Notes: generated from the sequence alone by a model not told the origin. 50,868 nucleotides of DNA from Clostridiales bacterium (GCA_012838805.1 DUON01000009.1:1-50868); one strand, 5' to 3'. Numbered from the stretch's first letter, positions 35,083 through 44,438 are shown. Program-made: numbers and translations.

Positions 35083-35927
35083 TTCGCCACCTTTTTAAGT
35101 TTCCATATTTCCCAAAATTCAAAAGTCTCATTCTCTGCAATTTCTTTAATCGGGGAAAGGCTCTCTATCTCAAAAATCTTGTCGTTGGTATAACATTCAA
35201 AGTTGCATTGAAAGTCAGGATATTCGCCTTGACCCAGAAAGCACTTTTCAAATACATATTCCCCCATTTCATATACAGCTTTTATATTATCATTATAGGT
35301 TCCAATTTTAAGAGGTTGGGATACCCTTTTGTCGCTTTTTATAACTATCTCAGAATTGGTGAGTTCAAGCCTTTTATCATGAATGTCAGTATACGGCCAA
35401 AGGACTATGTTCCTATTGGGGAGCAGTCCTTCCTTCTTTTCATCTATCTTAAGCCGCATGGTATATCCGCTCTTTAACACCGTCAAGCCCCAAAGCGAAA
35501 AGCGCTTTTTATGTCCTTTGTTTTTTGCGGTATGCGTTATCTTGACTTGGCTGTCGGCTATGAACTCAACCTTGACGGATAGCTCCACTTCATTTATATC
35601 CTGCTTGGGGGATTTTATGATAGCACCATTAGGTATTTTTTGAATGTCCACAGGCAAGTTATCTGGATAATAGGTCAAGTCGCTTTCGGGGGACAGCCAC
35701 AGCCTATGCCCGCCATAGATATGCCATTTCTTGCCTTTGCCATAGATATGGGACACATCTTTGGTTATTTGGTTTTCAATATCGTGGAAGAAAAGGTTTT
35801 CTTCACCTAAAAATCCAAACGACAAAATTCTCGGTCCTATATCCTTGACTATCTCCAAATACAGATGTCCGTTTGATACTATCAGAGTATTTCCCAAAAA
35901 GCTTTTGCCGTCACTATATGTTACCAT
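35079..35927 (-). CDS. DUF4380/mutarotase-fold protein
   Basis: This 282-residue soluble protein is rich in beta-strands. It has the run HIYGGHRLWLSPES, typical of DUF4380 and galactose-mutarotase-like beta-sandwich proteins, and a late ENETFEFWEIW segment often seen in such folds. The early IVKDIGPRILSFGFLG matches the strand pair that opens mutarotase domains. Members bind or isomerise sugars, and some only bind. No signal peptide is present. The ATG at 35927 follows GAGGTAGG, nine bases after the stop of the transglutaminase lipoprotein, and the end overlaps the PIG-L gene by four bases. The likely role is sugar handling for the same pathway as the deacetylase. Confidence 0.7.
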   Translation of the reverse strand: MVTYSDGKSFLGNTLIVSNGHLYLEIVKDIGPRILSFGFLGEENLFFHDIENQITKDVSHIYGKGKKWHIYGGHRLWLSPESDLTYYPDNLPVDIQKIPNGAIIKSPKQDINEVELSVKVEFIADSQVKITHTAKNKGHKKRFSLWGLTVLKSGYTMRLKIDEKKEGLLPNRNIVLWPYTDIHDKRLELTNSEIVIKSDKRVSQPLKIGTYNDNIKAVYEMGEYVFEKCFLGQGEYPDFQCNFECYTNDKIFEIESLSPIKEIAENETFEFWEIWKLKKVAK

Positions 35928-35936
35928 TTGCCTACC

Positions 35937-38900
35937 TCAAACAATAAGTCCAACGATAACTACTTTATCCGTAACATCGATATCATATTTTATTCCTGCG
36001 GGAATTTTGGACTCCACATACTGCCTTATATTGCTAACTTCAAAATCTATAACAAATTCAAAGAAGACCGATTGGGTTAGGTTAGACCAGCCCTCCGCAA
36101 AACTTTCAAATTCCGCTTGTGTCTCAAAATACAAATTAGGCTGGTATTCTTTATAATAGAAATAGATTTTGTCCTCTAAAGCCAAGGGTATCTCGCCGTC
36201 ATGCGCATGAGTGCTTAAAAAGGCGGAGGAAGGTTTGAAATAGTTATGATTTACAGTGATATACACCGTGCTGTCGTCTTTTAATCTTTTTCTTCCCCAT
36301 GTGGCGTCTATGTACCGCCACCCGCCGTTCAGCATGACCATATTCCAAGCGTGATTGACGGGATTGAGGTCATTGTCATACGCCGCTCCGCTCACTCTTA
36401 TAGCTGGAATGTCTTCCATGGCACATAACAGAGCATAAGCCTTGCTTATGCCGTCACAGACCGCCACCCCTTCAAGGAAAACACCTTCCAAATGGAAGCT
36501 TGGATGTCCCCTAAGCTCCTCGGAGCTTTTGGCGCCGCTCATATAGTCGTCATATAACTCTCTGTCATACACAACCGATACCGCAAGATAGTCGAATATG
36601 GCAAGAGCTTTTTGGGTGTCATTCATGCCGTCGTCGATAATCTGCCTTAAGACCGCTCTTGCCGCTTGGTAGACCTCTTGGGCAGGGCTTCCCGAAACGG
36701 GCACAGGCTTAAAGCCCCAGCCCGCCGCAACTAACAGCTGAGTGCTTGTGGAGACTGAAAGAGTCTTTGTAACGGAGTCTATGGGCAGTACATCTTCTGA
36801 TCTGCCCGTAGAAGACATGGTTCTGTTTTGGTCGTATACAAGCTCAAATTCATGCTCAGCGAACGAGATATCCTCAATCTGCAAATCTTGGGGCTGAAGC
36901 CTAATCCTCACCCCTCCGTCTGGCTTTTCGTTTTCAATATATATGTTTGTGGTTGAGAATGCGGCGTCATACACTCTGAAAAATGCCTTGATAAGCTTGG
37001 ATGCATTGTTCTTTATGGGACTGGTTGGATACTGCCCCTCAATCTCCCCGTCTCTTTCATAAAAGCTTTTCAAATCGCTGTCATAGTCAATGGCAAAATA
37101 TATATCCGCATAATAAGCCTCCCCTTGCCTTAAGTAAGAGGGCTTAAAAAGCTGTATATAATTCAAAAGCTTAGCCAAGTCATGCATATTGTTAATATAG
37201 AAATTAGAAATTCCGTCCAAATCCTGTAGATAGTCGTAATGGGCACTTGAAATAGAGTCGGCTTGATAGTAATAGAATGGAGTGTATCTATTGGATATTA
37301 AGCTCTTTATTCTAAAATCAAAACTATCGCTTAAACTAAATTCATCTCCCGGCACTTTGAACCCGTCGGAGAAGAATCTATCCTGATAAGCTATATCCGA
37401 GCTACGATAGACCGCCCAATCATGGGCTGTTCTTATCTCCACCTCAAAGACAGCATCGGATTTTGTGTTCATCCATTTTATATGCGGAGCGTAAGTATCA
37501 CTTTCTTCGTCATAGTACCCGTTGACATTGACATTATAGAGTTCATGTGAAAGCTCTTCCACAATATGAATATTGTGGGAGTACTTATATTCTATGGGTT
37601 CTCCGTTACGCTTTAAGGTAGCTTTGACCTTAAAGACTCCCGCTTCCTCAAATTTGAATCTGTCCGTTATATTATCCTGATAACTCTCTCCGCTCGCTCT
37701 TTCTATCCGCCAGATGACCGCAGTATCTTCCAAATCCGTAGAATAATCAAATTCCACTTCGGAATTTACTTGATATTCGTCAAATAGTCCCTCTATCTCA
37801 AAGGCGCTGTTTAGCTTTATCTCAAATTCCCTTGTCACGCTGCAACTCTCTTCCAGCATCTCTATCACGACTCTGACCACAATTTCCCGTGCGTATTCCA
37901 CATCGTCAAAGCTGTATGTGAATTCAGTATTGTTATGCCCTGCAAAAACACCGTCCACATACCATTTGCAGCTATGTCCGTTCAGTCCCGATACGGTGAA
38001 GACTATATCCTCCAAACTGCCTATGGTCTGCTCTAAGGGCTTAGAATAACTGATATCGATATCCGATTCCCTAAAATCCAATACATTGACCTCAAGATAT
38101 GCGAAAACATCGTTGTTGCTGTTTGAGATAATCTTTATTTTTACGGGCTCGTCGGTGGGGGCTTTGGGCGTCACAACGCCGTCCTCTATCTCAATATAAT
38201 CCCCGCCGTCCCCCACAATCTCATAAGTCACCGACTTATCAAAGGTATCCACGGGAATCACGGTATATTGTATATCATAGCTTTGGTCCAATAAAAGCGT
38301 GATTTCATCGGGGTCTACTATTATATTCGTGGCATATACGATAGGGTCGGAAAGCTTGACTTCCACATCATAAAATACATCTGACTCCACACCGTCTATA
38401 ATGGCATAAAACCTCAAAGCCATGATTCCTTCAGGTTCGGTCACTTTCACTTTATAGACCGGGTTGCCATTGCCGTAAGAGTCCATTTGAAGGTTGCCGC
38501 TTGCTTGAGTCACAAGGGTTTCAACACCGTTGGTTATCCTATAAACAGCATAAGCGTTAGCCTTTTTCATATTGGCGTGTTCAATACATTGAAAGGACAC
38601 CCAGTCGTTATGATAATAGTTCTTATTGGGATACCCCACATAAAAAGCCGTCAAGTCCTTGACGCTGTCGTCAATCTTGACCCTGACATATAAGTTGGCT
38701 ATAGCTTGCGGATTTTTTTCATTATATATGGGAATGACATAGGGAGCGTCTTCCGCATTATATCCGATAGCTTGTATGGCGTATACCGAATTTTGAGAGC
38801 CGATATCCGAAATGGCAACATTGTCAAATGTAAGCATAGGGAAGCTAAGCTGCTTATTGGTAGCGTCGGAGGGATAGTACACCACTTCCAAATCATTCAA

Positions 38901-39356
38901 TAAAAAAGTGTTTGGCTTTATGGAATCATAATATAAGTCTATTATGTTGTTCAAGATGACAATGTCTTCCAATAGTATTTCATCGCCGGGGATGATCTCA
39001 AACTCCAGAATTTCCTTTTTGGCTTGAAACTCCACTCCGTTAAGCACAGGTATAATTTTTACTGTGAATAATCCCGTCTGCTCAAAGACGATAGAAAAAG
39101 ACTGCTTGGCAGTTATCGTTGCCCTAAGCTCAAAATCACCATCGTCATGCTTTTGATAAACACGGTATCCCTGCGGACTGCCTTTTTTTTCGATAATACT
39201 TATCGTCACAATGTCTCCGACAAGATATCTTTGTTTAACAACCGATACTTTAACATAATAATCATCGAATTTATCGTTAACTTTCGAACAAGATAGCAGT
39301 TGAAACATCATTAAAACAACAATAGCCAACAAAAGTACTTTAGAAATTTTTCTCAT
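35937..39356 (-). CDS. Ig-domain lipoprotein with intact transglutaminase-like domain
   Basis: This 1,139-residue predicted lipoprotein starts MRKISKVLLLAIVVLMM, with lipobox QLLSC at about residue 23. Residues about 30-600 are beta-rich Ig-like/Big-type domains (for example a DPDEITLLLDQSYDIQYTV strand set near 340). A helical and mixed region follows. The C-terminal third is a transglutaminase/protease-like domain: Cys967 in VAVCDGISKAYAL, His1002 in VNHAWNMV and Asp1017 in RYIDATWG give the full triad with usual spacing. Such domains act as proteases, peptidases or cross-linking enzymes on surface proteins. The ATG follows AAAGGAT by five bases. The gene is second in the operon, eleven bases after its paralogue. 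Confidence 0.88.
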   Translation of the reverse strand: MRKISKVLLLAIVVLMMFQLLSCSKVNDKFDDYYVKVSVVKQRYLVGDIVTISIIEKKGSPQGYRVYQKHDDGDFELRATITAKQSFSIVFEQTGLFTVKIIPVLNGVEFQAKKEILEFEIIPGDEILLEDIVILNNIIDLYYDSIKPNTFLLNDLEVVYYPSDATNKQLSFPMLTFDNVAISDIGSQNSVYAIQAIGYNAEDAPYVIPIYNEKNPQAIANLYVRVKIDDSVKDLTAFYVGYPNKNYYHNDWVSFQCIEHANMKKANAYAVYRITNGVETLVTQASGNLQMDSYGNGNPVYKVKVTEPEGIMALRFYAIIDGVESDVFYDVEVKLSDPIVYATNIIVDPDEITLLLDQSYDIQYTVIPVDTFDKSVTYEIVGDGGDYIEIEDGVVTPKAPTDEPVKIKIISNSNNDVFAYLEVNVLDFRESDIDISYSKPLEQTIGSLEDIVFTVSGLNGHSCKWYVDGVFAGHNNTEFTYSFDDVEYAREIVVRVVIEMLEESCSVTREFEIKLNSAFEIEGLFDEYQVNSEVEFDYSTDLEDTAVIWRIERASGESYQDNITDRFKFEEAGVFKVKATLKRNGEPIEYKYSHNIHIVEELSHELYNVNVNGYYDEESDTYAPHIKWMNTKSDAVFEVEIRTAHDWAVYRSSDIAYQDRFFSDGFKVPGDEFSLSDSFDFRIKSLISNRYTPFYYYQADSISSAHYDYLQDLDGISNFYINNMHDLAKLLNYIQLFKPSYLRQGEAYYADIYFAIDYDSDLKSFYERDGEIEGQYPTSPIKNNASKLIKAFFRVYDAAFSTTNIYIENEKPDGGVRIRLQPQDLQIEDISFAEHEFELVYDQNRTMSSTGRSEDVLPIDSVTKTLSVSTSTQLLVAAGWGFKPVPVSGSPAQEVYQAARAVLRQIIDDGMNDTQKALAIFDYLAVSVVYDRELYDDYMSGAKSSEELRGHPSFHLEGVFLEGVAVCDGISKAYALLCAMEDIPAIRVSGAAYDNDLNPVNHAWNMVMLNGGWRYIDATWGRKRLKDDSTVYITVNHNYFKPSSAFLSTHAHDGEIPLALEDKIYFYYKEYQPNLYFETQAEFESFAEGWSNLTQSVFFEFVIDFEVSNIRQYVESKIPAGIKYDIDVTDKVVIVGLIV

Positions 39357-39367
39357 AAAATATCCTT

Positions 39368-42300
39368 TTAATTTTTATCTGACGGTTTGAGTACAAGAAC
39401 AAAGAAATTGTCTCTAAGCTGGAACAATTGCTTATATTCGACTGTGGTTTGTTCAAGGGCCTTTTGCATCTCGCTCAAGACATAATTTCTAAAATTCGCA
39501 TCCCCCACAAATAAATCCTTGCTCACTTCTATTTGCAAAGATGTCACACTCTCTACGCCCTCGGCGTATATGCTTATCGCACCTTGCAGCTGATTCAAGC
39601 TGTCAATATATTCATATCCCTTTATGCCGTTCTTTTGATAGTCCAAAAGACAAGCCGGATATTTTCCATAAGTCACATACCCCAAAGCCGAACATGTCAA
39701 GTCGCTGAATAAAAAGTGCATATGGTTTATAGCTGCGCCGTCTTGTCTTTGGATTCTTGCCTTTGATGCGTCTATATTGTACCATTGATTGCCTATAAGC
39801 ACCTTATTCCAGCTTTGTTCCTTACCTAAAAATGTTCCGTTTATGGTATAGACAGGGATTCCCTCTATCCAGCACAACAGACTAAACGCCTTTGCAACGC
39901 CCGCACTAAGCGCCTTTTTATCCAAAATAGCTCCCTCAAGATGATATCCCGCATGCTTATATAAGTCGTCGGGCTTGGGAACGCTCAAGCCGTATTGGTA
40001 TAAGGTTTTGTCGTATTCTATGTTTTCGGCAAGATAGTCATAAATACACAAGACCTTTTGCAAGTCCGTCATATTGAAAGAGAGTATGCGGTTGAGGATA
40101 GCCTTTGCTTCCTCATAAATTTCGTGGGCTATGCTGCCTTCAACGGGCAAAGGTCTTTTGCCCATTTCTACCACATAACTAAGCTGTGCGGAAGTGGTGA
40201 CATTTATGGTGTCTTTTATTATTATGCCAAAGTCCTCATAGTCCTCCCTTCCGATATCCGAATAATTGGTCTCAAACTGATAATTATTGACGCCCTCTCC
40301 GCGTTGTCTTATATAACTGTCCGCATCGTCGTATATTACGATCGTGACCTTAAAGCTTTCGCTTATATCCGAATATTCAATATCAAAGTCCAAATATTTG
40401 ACGATTCCATAGGCGTTATAAGCCCCCCAGACTATATTATAAATATTCGTCATCAAGCTGTCTTCGTACTCAGATTCTTCAAAGACGGGATAGGTTTGGG
40501 GCAATTGATGATACACAATAGGAGTTTGGATATCGATCATATACTCATTAAAGCCCTCATGCTCGGCTTTCAAATGCAGTTCGGGGCGATAAGTTGAGAT
40601 ATAGTTTATGATCTCGCCCATTTCATACATATCTACAATATAGCTATTGATAGAGAAGTTTATTTCCCTTAAGAACTCATAATTCGCTTGGGATATGGTG
40701 TTCGCCAAATAGTCCACGCTATGGGAATATACGCCGTCCCTTTTCTTTACCCTAACCGAAAAATCTTGGGAAAGCGTTGCGATCTCCGGAGGCAAAACAA
40801 CGGAATAATCTCCGAACACAATGCCCCTGTCGTCTGCTTTCTTTTCAAGAGTATCGATTAAATATATTTGGTTGTTGCTGAATACTTCTATAACGAAGTT
40901 GTTCGCACCGCCAAGCTGTCCCCATTTTATGACCGGACGATAATCTCCGACATCAGCCATGACACCGTCCACAATCAGATAATTTATTTGAGACCTGTCC
41001 TCTTTCTCCCATACAGTAAAGGGCGGGCTGTATTCGATCATTCTTTGGCTTTCACCATCTACAATAACGGTTACGGGCAGTCCGTCCAAAGTGGGAGAGG
41101 AGCTTATCACATAATTTCCCGGAATATCGGTGGCAAAGTTAAAGGGTTCGTCCCCTACGCTGGTACCAATGTATTGACCGTTTAGGTTGACGATTTCTTC
41201 ATTTTCCTTATCGTATTCGTGAAGATACCAGTCAAAGCTCTCGGGAATCTTCTCGCCCTCGACTATTTGTGGAATAATCTGTACCCTGTCCCCCGTCACA
41301 TATTTAATGACATTGTACTCAAAACTTTTTCTGTTTATCTCCACATCCCCGTTGTAGCCCCCGACAGTAAGCGTAAAGGCACCTTCCTTGTCCATTGTCA
41401 ATTCTAAAATGCCTTGCTCTTGGGATAAGTAAGTGGTCGCAATATGTGTGCCCAAGCCCGTCTGTCCTTTTTCATTTATGTACCATTCATATCTTTGGGC
41501 GTTTTCCATTTCGGGGTTAAAAGCCGCCACATCACCGTATTCGTATTTTATGCCGGACGGCTGGTTTATGGTCACCTCAAACCCCATAAATTTCTTATAA
41601 AGGGTTATGGGCAGAGACTCCAAAATAATTGTCTGTTCGTTTTTGGGAGTTATTTCCACGGTTATAGTAAAAGTCGCCGGAGTGCTGTCGGGATCGGGGC
41701 TGTATTTATATTCCCACTTCCCGTTTTGGGACATAATCCTATTGCCTCCCACCCTCCATTTGATGTCGGGATTAGGATCGGAGTGGGGGTCAAGTCTTAT
41801 GATATGAAAAGAGATCTCATACGGATTTCCGATGACCTGCTCATATCGGGGGGCGGCGGGCGTTACGTCAAGACGATAATTGCCCTTGGAATAGACGACT
41901 TTAACCGTTATCGTCCCCTCAATAATTTTTCCGCCAAGGGTTGTTCCGCGAGCTATTACTGTCGTTGTGCCCACACTATGCACGCTTAAAATACCGGTGT
42001 TATCCACAGTCGCCACTTCGGGATTTTGGGATGTGAACATGACATCCCTTCCGTCTTGGGCGTGATAGGGCTTGTATCTTATATCAAGAGGAATAGGTTC
42101 GCTGTTGTATAGCACTTGTATTTCTTGGGAGCCGAAATAAATCTCTCTGACTTCCACATATTCAATAATAACCGACACAATGGTATAGGCGTTGGGATTG
42201 GAAGCGCTGTATATCTTTATAGGGACGCTGCCTTCTTCGGTTATTTTCTTGGCTTTTATCAAACCGTCCGAAGACACATCGAAATATTCAAGGTGGTCGG

Positions 42301-42544
42301 GGGAAACATAGTACAAAAGCTTTCTATTCGTGGCATTTTCGGGAAAAACCGTAGGTTCAAGCTGATAACTGCTGGTTTCGCCGTCAGGCGATAGATACAC
42401 CACCGCCGAAGGCACTCTGACGCCAGTCACCTCTACATAATATTCGTCGGCTTGGATATTGCCGTTTCCGCCGCAGGCGGCGAGAGTAAACGCAAAAACG
42501 ACTGTCAAAAGAGCTATTAGCAACAATTTTATGTAAACTTTCAT
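39368..42544 (-). CDS. Ig-domain lipoprotein with inactive transglutaminase-like domain
   Basis: This 1,058-residue predicted lipoprotein (MKVYIKLLLIALLTVV, lipobox TLAACG near residue 24) is a paralogue of the next gene. Residues about 35-215 contain Big_2-like Ig domains (VAVPxAVVYLSPDG type start, then VREIYFGSQEIQVLYNSEPI and GILSVHSVGTTTVIARGT). The C-terminal domain aligns with the transglutaminase domain of the neighbour, but Ser880 replaces the catalytic Cys (KALSAGVAKAF) and Gln910 replaces the His (EQSWNKV). Only Asp925 remains (YNIDAS). It is therefore a predicted pseudoenzyme that may bind the same partner. AGGAGT precedes the ATG, and a consensus promoter lies at 42585-42613. It is the first gene of the four-gene operon. 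Confidence 0.85.
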   Translation of the reverse strand: MKVYIKLLLIALLTVVFAFTLAACGGNGNIQADEYYVEVTGVRVPSAVVYLSPDGETSSYQLEPTVFPENATNRKLLYYVSPDHLEYFDVSSDGLIKAKKITEEGSVPIKIYSASNPNAYTIVSVIIEYVEVREIYFGSQEIQVLYNSEPIPLDIRYKPYHAQDGRDVMFTSQNPEVATVDNTGILSVHSVGTTTVIARGTTLGGKIIEGTITVKVVYSKGNYRLDVTPAAPRYEQVIGNPYEISFHIIRLDPHSDPNPDIKWRVGGNRIMSQNGKWEYKYSPDPDSTPATFTITVEITPKNEQTIILESLPITLYKKFMGFEVTINQPSGIKYEYGDVAAFNPEMENAQRYEWYINEKGQTGLGTHIATTYLSQEQGILELTMDKEGAFTLTVGGYNGDVEINRKSFEYNVIKYVTGDRVQIIPQIVEGEKIPESFDWYLHEYDKENEEIVNLNGQYIGTSVGDEPFNFATDIPGNYVISSSPTLDGLPVTVIVDGESQRMIEYSPPFTVWEKEDRSQINYLIVDGVMADVGDYRPVIKWGQLGGANNFVIEVFSNNQIYLIDTLEKKADDRGIVFGDYSVVLPPEIATLSQDFSVRVKKRDGVYSHSVDYLANTISQANYEFLREINFSINSYIVDMYEMGEIINYISTYRPELHLKAEHEGFNEYMIDIQTPIVYHQLPQTYPVFEESEYEDSLMTNIYNIVWGAYNAYGIVKYLDFDIEYSDISESFKVTIVIYDDADSYIRQRGEGVNNYQFETNYSDIGREDYEDFGIIIKDTINVTTSAQLSYVVEMGKRPLPVEGSIAHEIYEEAKAILNRILSFNMTDLQKVLCIYDYLAENIEYDKTLYQYGLSVPKPDDLYKHAGYHLEGAILDKKALSAGVAKAFSLLCWIEGIPVYTINGTFLGKEQSWNKVLIGNQWYNIDASKARIQRQDGAAINHMHFLFSDLTCSALGYVTYGKYPACLLDYQKNGIKGYEYIDSLNQLQGAISIYAEGVESVTSLQIEVSKDLFVGDANFRNYVLSEMQKALEQTTVEYKQLFQLRDNFFVLVLKPSDKN

Positions 42545-42584
42545 ACCACTCCTACTACTGTGTCAAACAATTTCCCGTACATAT

Positions 42585-42613
42585 ATAATAAATGTTTTAT
42601 ATTTCATTGTCAA
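42585..42613 (-). promoter_or_regulatory. Promoter of the transglutaminase-lipoprotein operon
   Basis: On the minus strand TTGACA (42608-42613) and TATTAT (42585-42590) are separated by 17 bases. The leader is about 35 bases. It faces away from the mrnC promoter, with 26 bases between the two -35 boxes. Confidence 0.75.
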
Positions 42614-42639
42614 TAACGAGCATACATAATTATTTTTAA

Positions 42640-42668
42640 TTGAATTATAAAAAATCTTATAGTATACT
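42640..42668 (+). promoter_or_regulatory. Promoter of mrnC-rlmB-sigH, predicted leaderless
   Basis: TTGAAT (42640-42645), a 17-base spacer and TATACT (42663-42668) make a good promoter. It ends only seven bases before the ATG at 42676, so the expected start is at or next to the initiation codon. No Shine-Dalgarno site exists. Confidence 0.65.
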
Positions 42669-42675
42669 GATATGT

Positions 42676-43089
42676 ATGCAAAAGCAGTTTGTTCCTCTTT
42701 TTCAAGAGGATTTGGACGAAAAAGATATCATAAACCTAAACCCTTTGGTGCTTTCCTTTATCGGCGACAGCGTTCAAACCCTTTATATCCGCTCAAAATT
42801 GGGAATAAATTCCTCCGCAAAGACGGGAAAACTTCACCTCTTGGCATCTAAACAGCTCAACGCCACCAGCCAGTCCATAGCAATGCGAAAAATCCTTGAC
42901 TCCTTGACCGATAAGGAACTGGAAATATACAAAAGGGCCAGGAACTCAAAGACTTCAAGCTCAGCCAAGAATGCGTCCATAACCGATTATCACATAGCCA
43001 GCGGTTTTGAAGCGGTTATAGGATACTTGTATCTTACAAAAAATAGTGAGAGAATAAACGAACTTATGGAATTGGGTTATCAAGACTAA
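42676..43089 (+). CDS. mrnC: Mini-ribonuclease III
   Basis: This 137-residue protein is the RNase III catalytic domain alone, without the double-stranded RNA-binding domain. That is the form that matures 23S rRNA ends in Bacillus subtilis. It shows LSFIGDSVQTLYIRSKL near residues 22-38 (the signature with the catalytic Asp; the family has AYIGDA) and SDYHIASGFEAVIGYLYL-type residues near the end (ITDYHIASGFEAVIGYLYL in part) with the second acidic cluster. The ATG at 42676 is chosen because the only earlier in-frame start is a TTG inside the -35 box. There is no ribosome binding site. It leads the mrnC-rlmB-sigH operon, like B. subtilis mrnC-yacO-yacP-sigH without yacP. Confidence 0.9.
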   Translation: MQKQFVPLFQEDLDEKDIINLNPLVLSFIGDSVQTLYIRSKLGINSSAKTGKLHLLASKQLNATSQSIAMRKILDSLTDKELEIYKRARNSKTSSSAKNASITDYHIASGFEAVIGYLYLTKNSERINELMELGYQD

Positions 43090-43143
43090 GTCTTAAAATC
43101 CAGCATATGGGGTACCATATATTATATAACAGGAGACCATTCT

Positions 43144-43857
43144 ATGATTATTACAGGAAGAAATGCAATAAGCGAAGCCTTGAAAGGCGGTATAACGATA
43201 GAAAAAGTTTTAGCTCAGGAAGACCACAGCCCCAGCTTGAACAGGATTTTATCCGCCTGCAAAAAAAACAAAATAAAGCTGAGCTTTGTCTCAAAAACCG
43301 TTTTGGACAGAGTCTCGGGGGTTAAGAATCATCAAGGCATTGTGGCGTATGCCACCGATTTCAAGTATTCTTCAATGGACGACATTTTATCAAATGAAAA
43401 GAAAAAACTCATACTTATCCTTGACGGCATAGAGGATCCGCACAATTTGGGCTCAATAATCAGAACAGCGGACGCTGCGGGTGCGGACGGCATAATAATA
43501 CCCAAACACCGTTCATGCGGAGTGACGGACATCGTCATAAAAGTATCCAGCGGAGCGGCGGCGCATGTCAAGATCGCCAAAGTGACCAATATCAATGACG
43601 CCATAAGGTCTTTGAAAGAGCTTGGAATTTGGATATATGCGGCGGATATGGATGGAGAAGAACTCTATCAAGCGGACTTGAAAGTGGATATGGCGCTGAT
43701 TATCGGCGGCGAGGGAAAGGGCATAAGCTCTTTGACAAAAAAGCTGGCGGATAAGACAATCGCCTTGCCCCTGCTTGGCAAAATCAATTCGCTGAACGCA
43801 GGAGTTGCGGCGGGCGCTATCCTCTATGAATGCGTAAGACAAAGGCGGCAGCAATGA
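43144..43857 (+). CDS. rlmB: SpoU-family 23S rRNA 2'-O-methyltransferase (RlmB/TrmH type)
   Basis: This 237-residue SPOUT methyltransferase has the expected two-part build. The N-terminal substrate-binding domain covers about residues 1-75 (MIITGRNAISEAL, then VSGVKNHQGIVAYA), and the C-terminal knotted catalytic domain follows. SpoU motifs are visible: DPHNLGSIIRTADAAGADG (motif 1, with the conserved Asn and Arg), LIIGGEGKGIS (motif 2) and INSLNAGVAAGAILYE (motif 3). It methylates a ribose in 23S rRNA with S-adenosylmethionine, most likely at the RlmB site, though TrmH-like targets cannot be excluded. AGGAGA lies seven bases before the ATG. It lies 54 bases past mrnC and ends in an ATGA overlap with sigH. 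Confidence 0.9.
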   Translation: MIITGRNAISEALKGGITIEKVLAQEDHSPSLNRILSACKKNKIKLSFVSKTVLDRVSGVKNHQGIVAYATDFKYSSMDDILSNEKKKLILILDGIEDPHNLGSIIRTADAAGADGIIIPKHRSCGVTDIVIKVSSGAAAHVKIAKVTNINDAIRSLKELGIWIYAADMDGEELYQADLKVDMALIIGGEGKGISSLTKKLADKTIALPLLGKINSLNAGVAAGAILYECVRQRRQQ

Positions 43858-44429
43858 ACAACCTAAGCGACCATGAATTGATAAAGCGTGCCAAAAGCGG
43901 AGACACGGACTGTCTGGACATACTTGTAAGGCGATATGCAGGTTTGGTTAGAAGCATAGTGCGAAAAAGCTTCTTGACGGGCGGAGAACAAGAGGACTTG
44001 TTCCAAGAAGGGCTTATGGCTATCATAACCGCCGTCCACACATACGACCAGAGCAAAAACCGCACTTTTTCATCCTTTATACACACCTGCGTAAGAAACC
44101 GCATTATCGATTCGATAAGAACCGCAACAAGGGACAAGCACAAGCCTTTGAACGAGGCGGCGCCCTTGACCGAAGATATCACGCCCGATCACGCCCAAGA
44201 CCCTTTGGATATTTACTTAAAACGGGAATGGGCGGATAACTTCCGTGAAAAGCTTGCCGAGAATTTAACCAGTGAACAAAATTTGATACTAAAACTATAT
44301 TTTGAAGGTTATTCCTATACGGAAATCGCCAACAAAATAGGCGTCAATGTCAAGAAAGTTGACAACACCCTTTTTGCCATAAAAAATAAACTAAGAAAAG
44401 AAAAGGATCTCTTTGGGATAAGCCCTTAA
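43854..44429 (+). CDS. sigH: SigH/Spo0H-type sigma-70 family factor
   Basis: This 191-residue sigma factor has region 2 (DHELIKRAKSGD to FSSFIHTCVRNRIIDSIRTA, about residues 5-95), with the EDLFQEGLMAIITAVHTYD core and the -10-binding helix. Region 4 lies near the C-terminus (LTSEQNLILKLYFEGYSYTEIANKIGV with a helix-turn-helix). The length and linker match Spo0H-type factors that drive early sporulation or competence genes. The ATG at 43854 overlaps the rlmB stop as ATGA, so translation is coupled; an in-frame ATG at 43830 would overlap rlmB more and lacks support. The convergent yyaL-like gene ends only nine bases away, so any terminator must lie inside that gene. Confidence 0.9.
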   Translation: MNNLSDHELIKRAKSGDTDCLDILVRRYAGLVRSIVRKSFLTGGEQEDLFQEGLMAIITAVHTYDQSKNRTFSSFIHTCVRNRIIDSIRTATRDKHKPLNEAAPLTEDITPDHAQDPLDIYLKREWADNFREKLAENLTSEQNLILKLYFEGYSYTEIANKIGVNVKKVDNTLFAIKNKLRKEKDLFGISP

Positions 44430-44438
44430 GCAGTCTTT

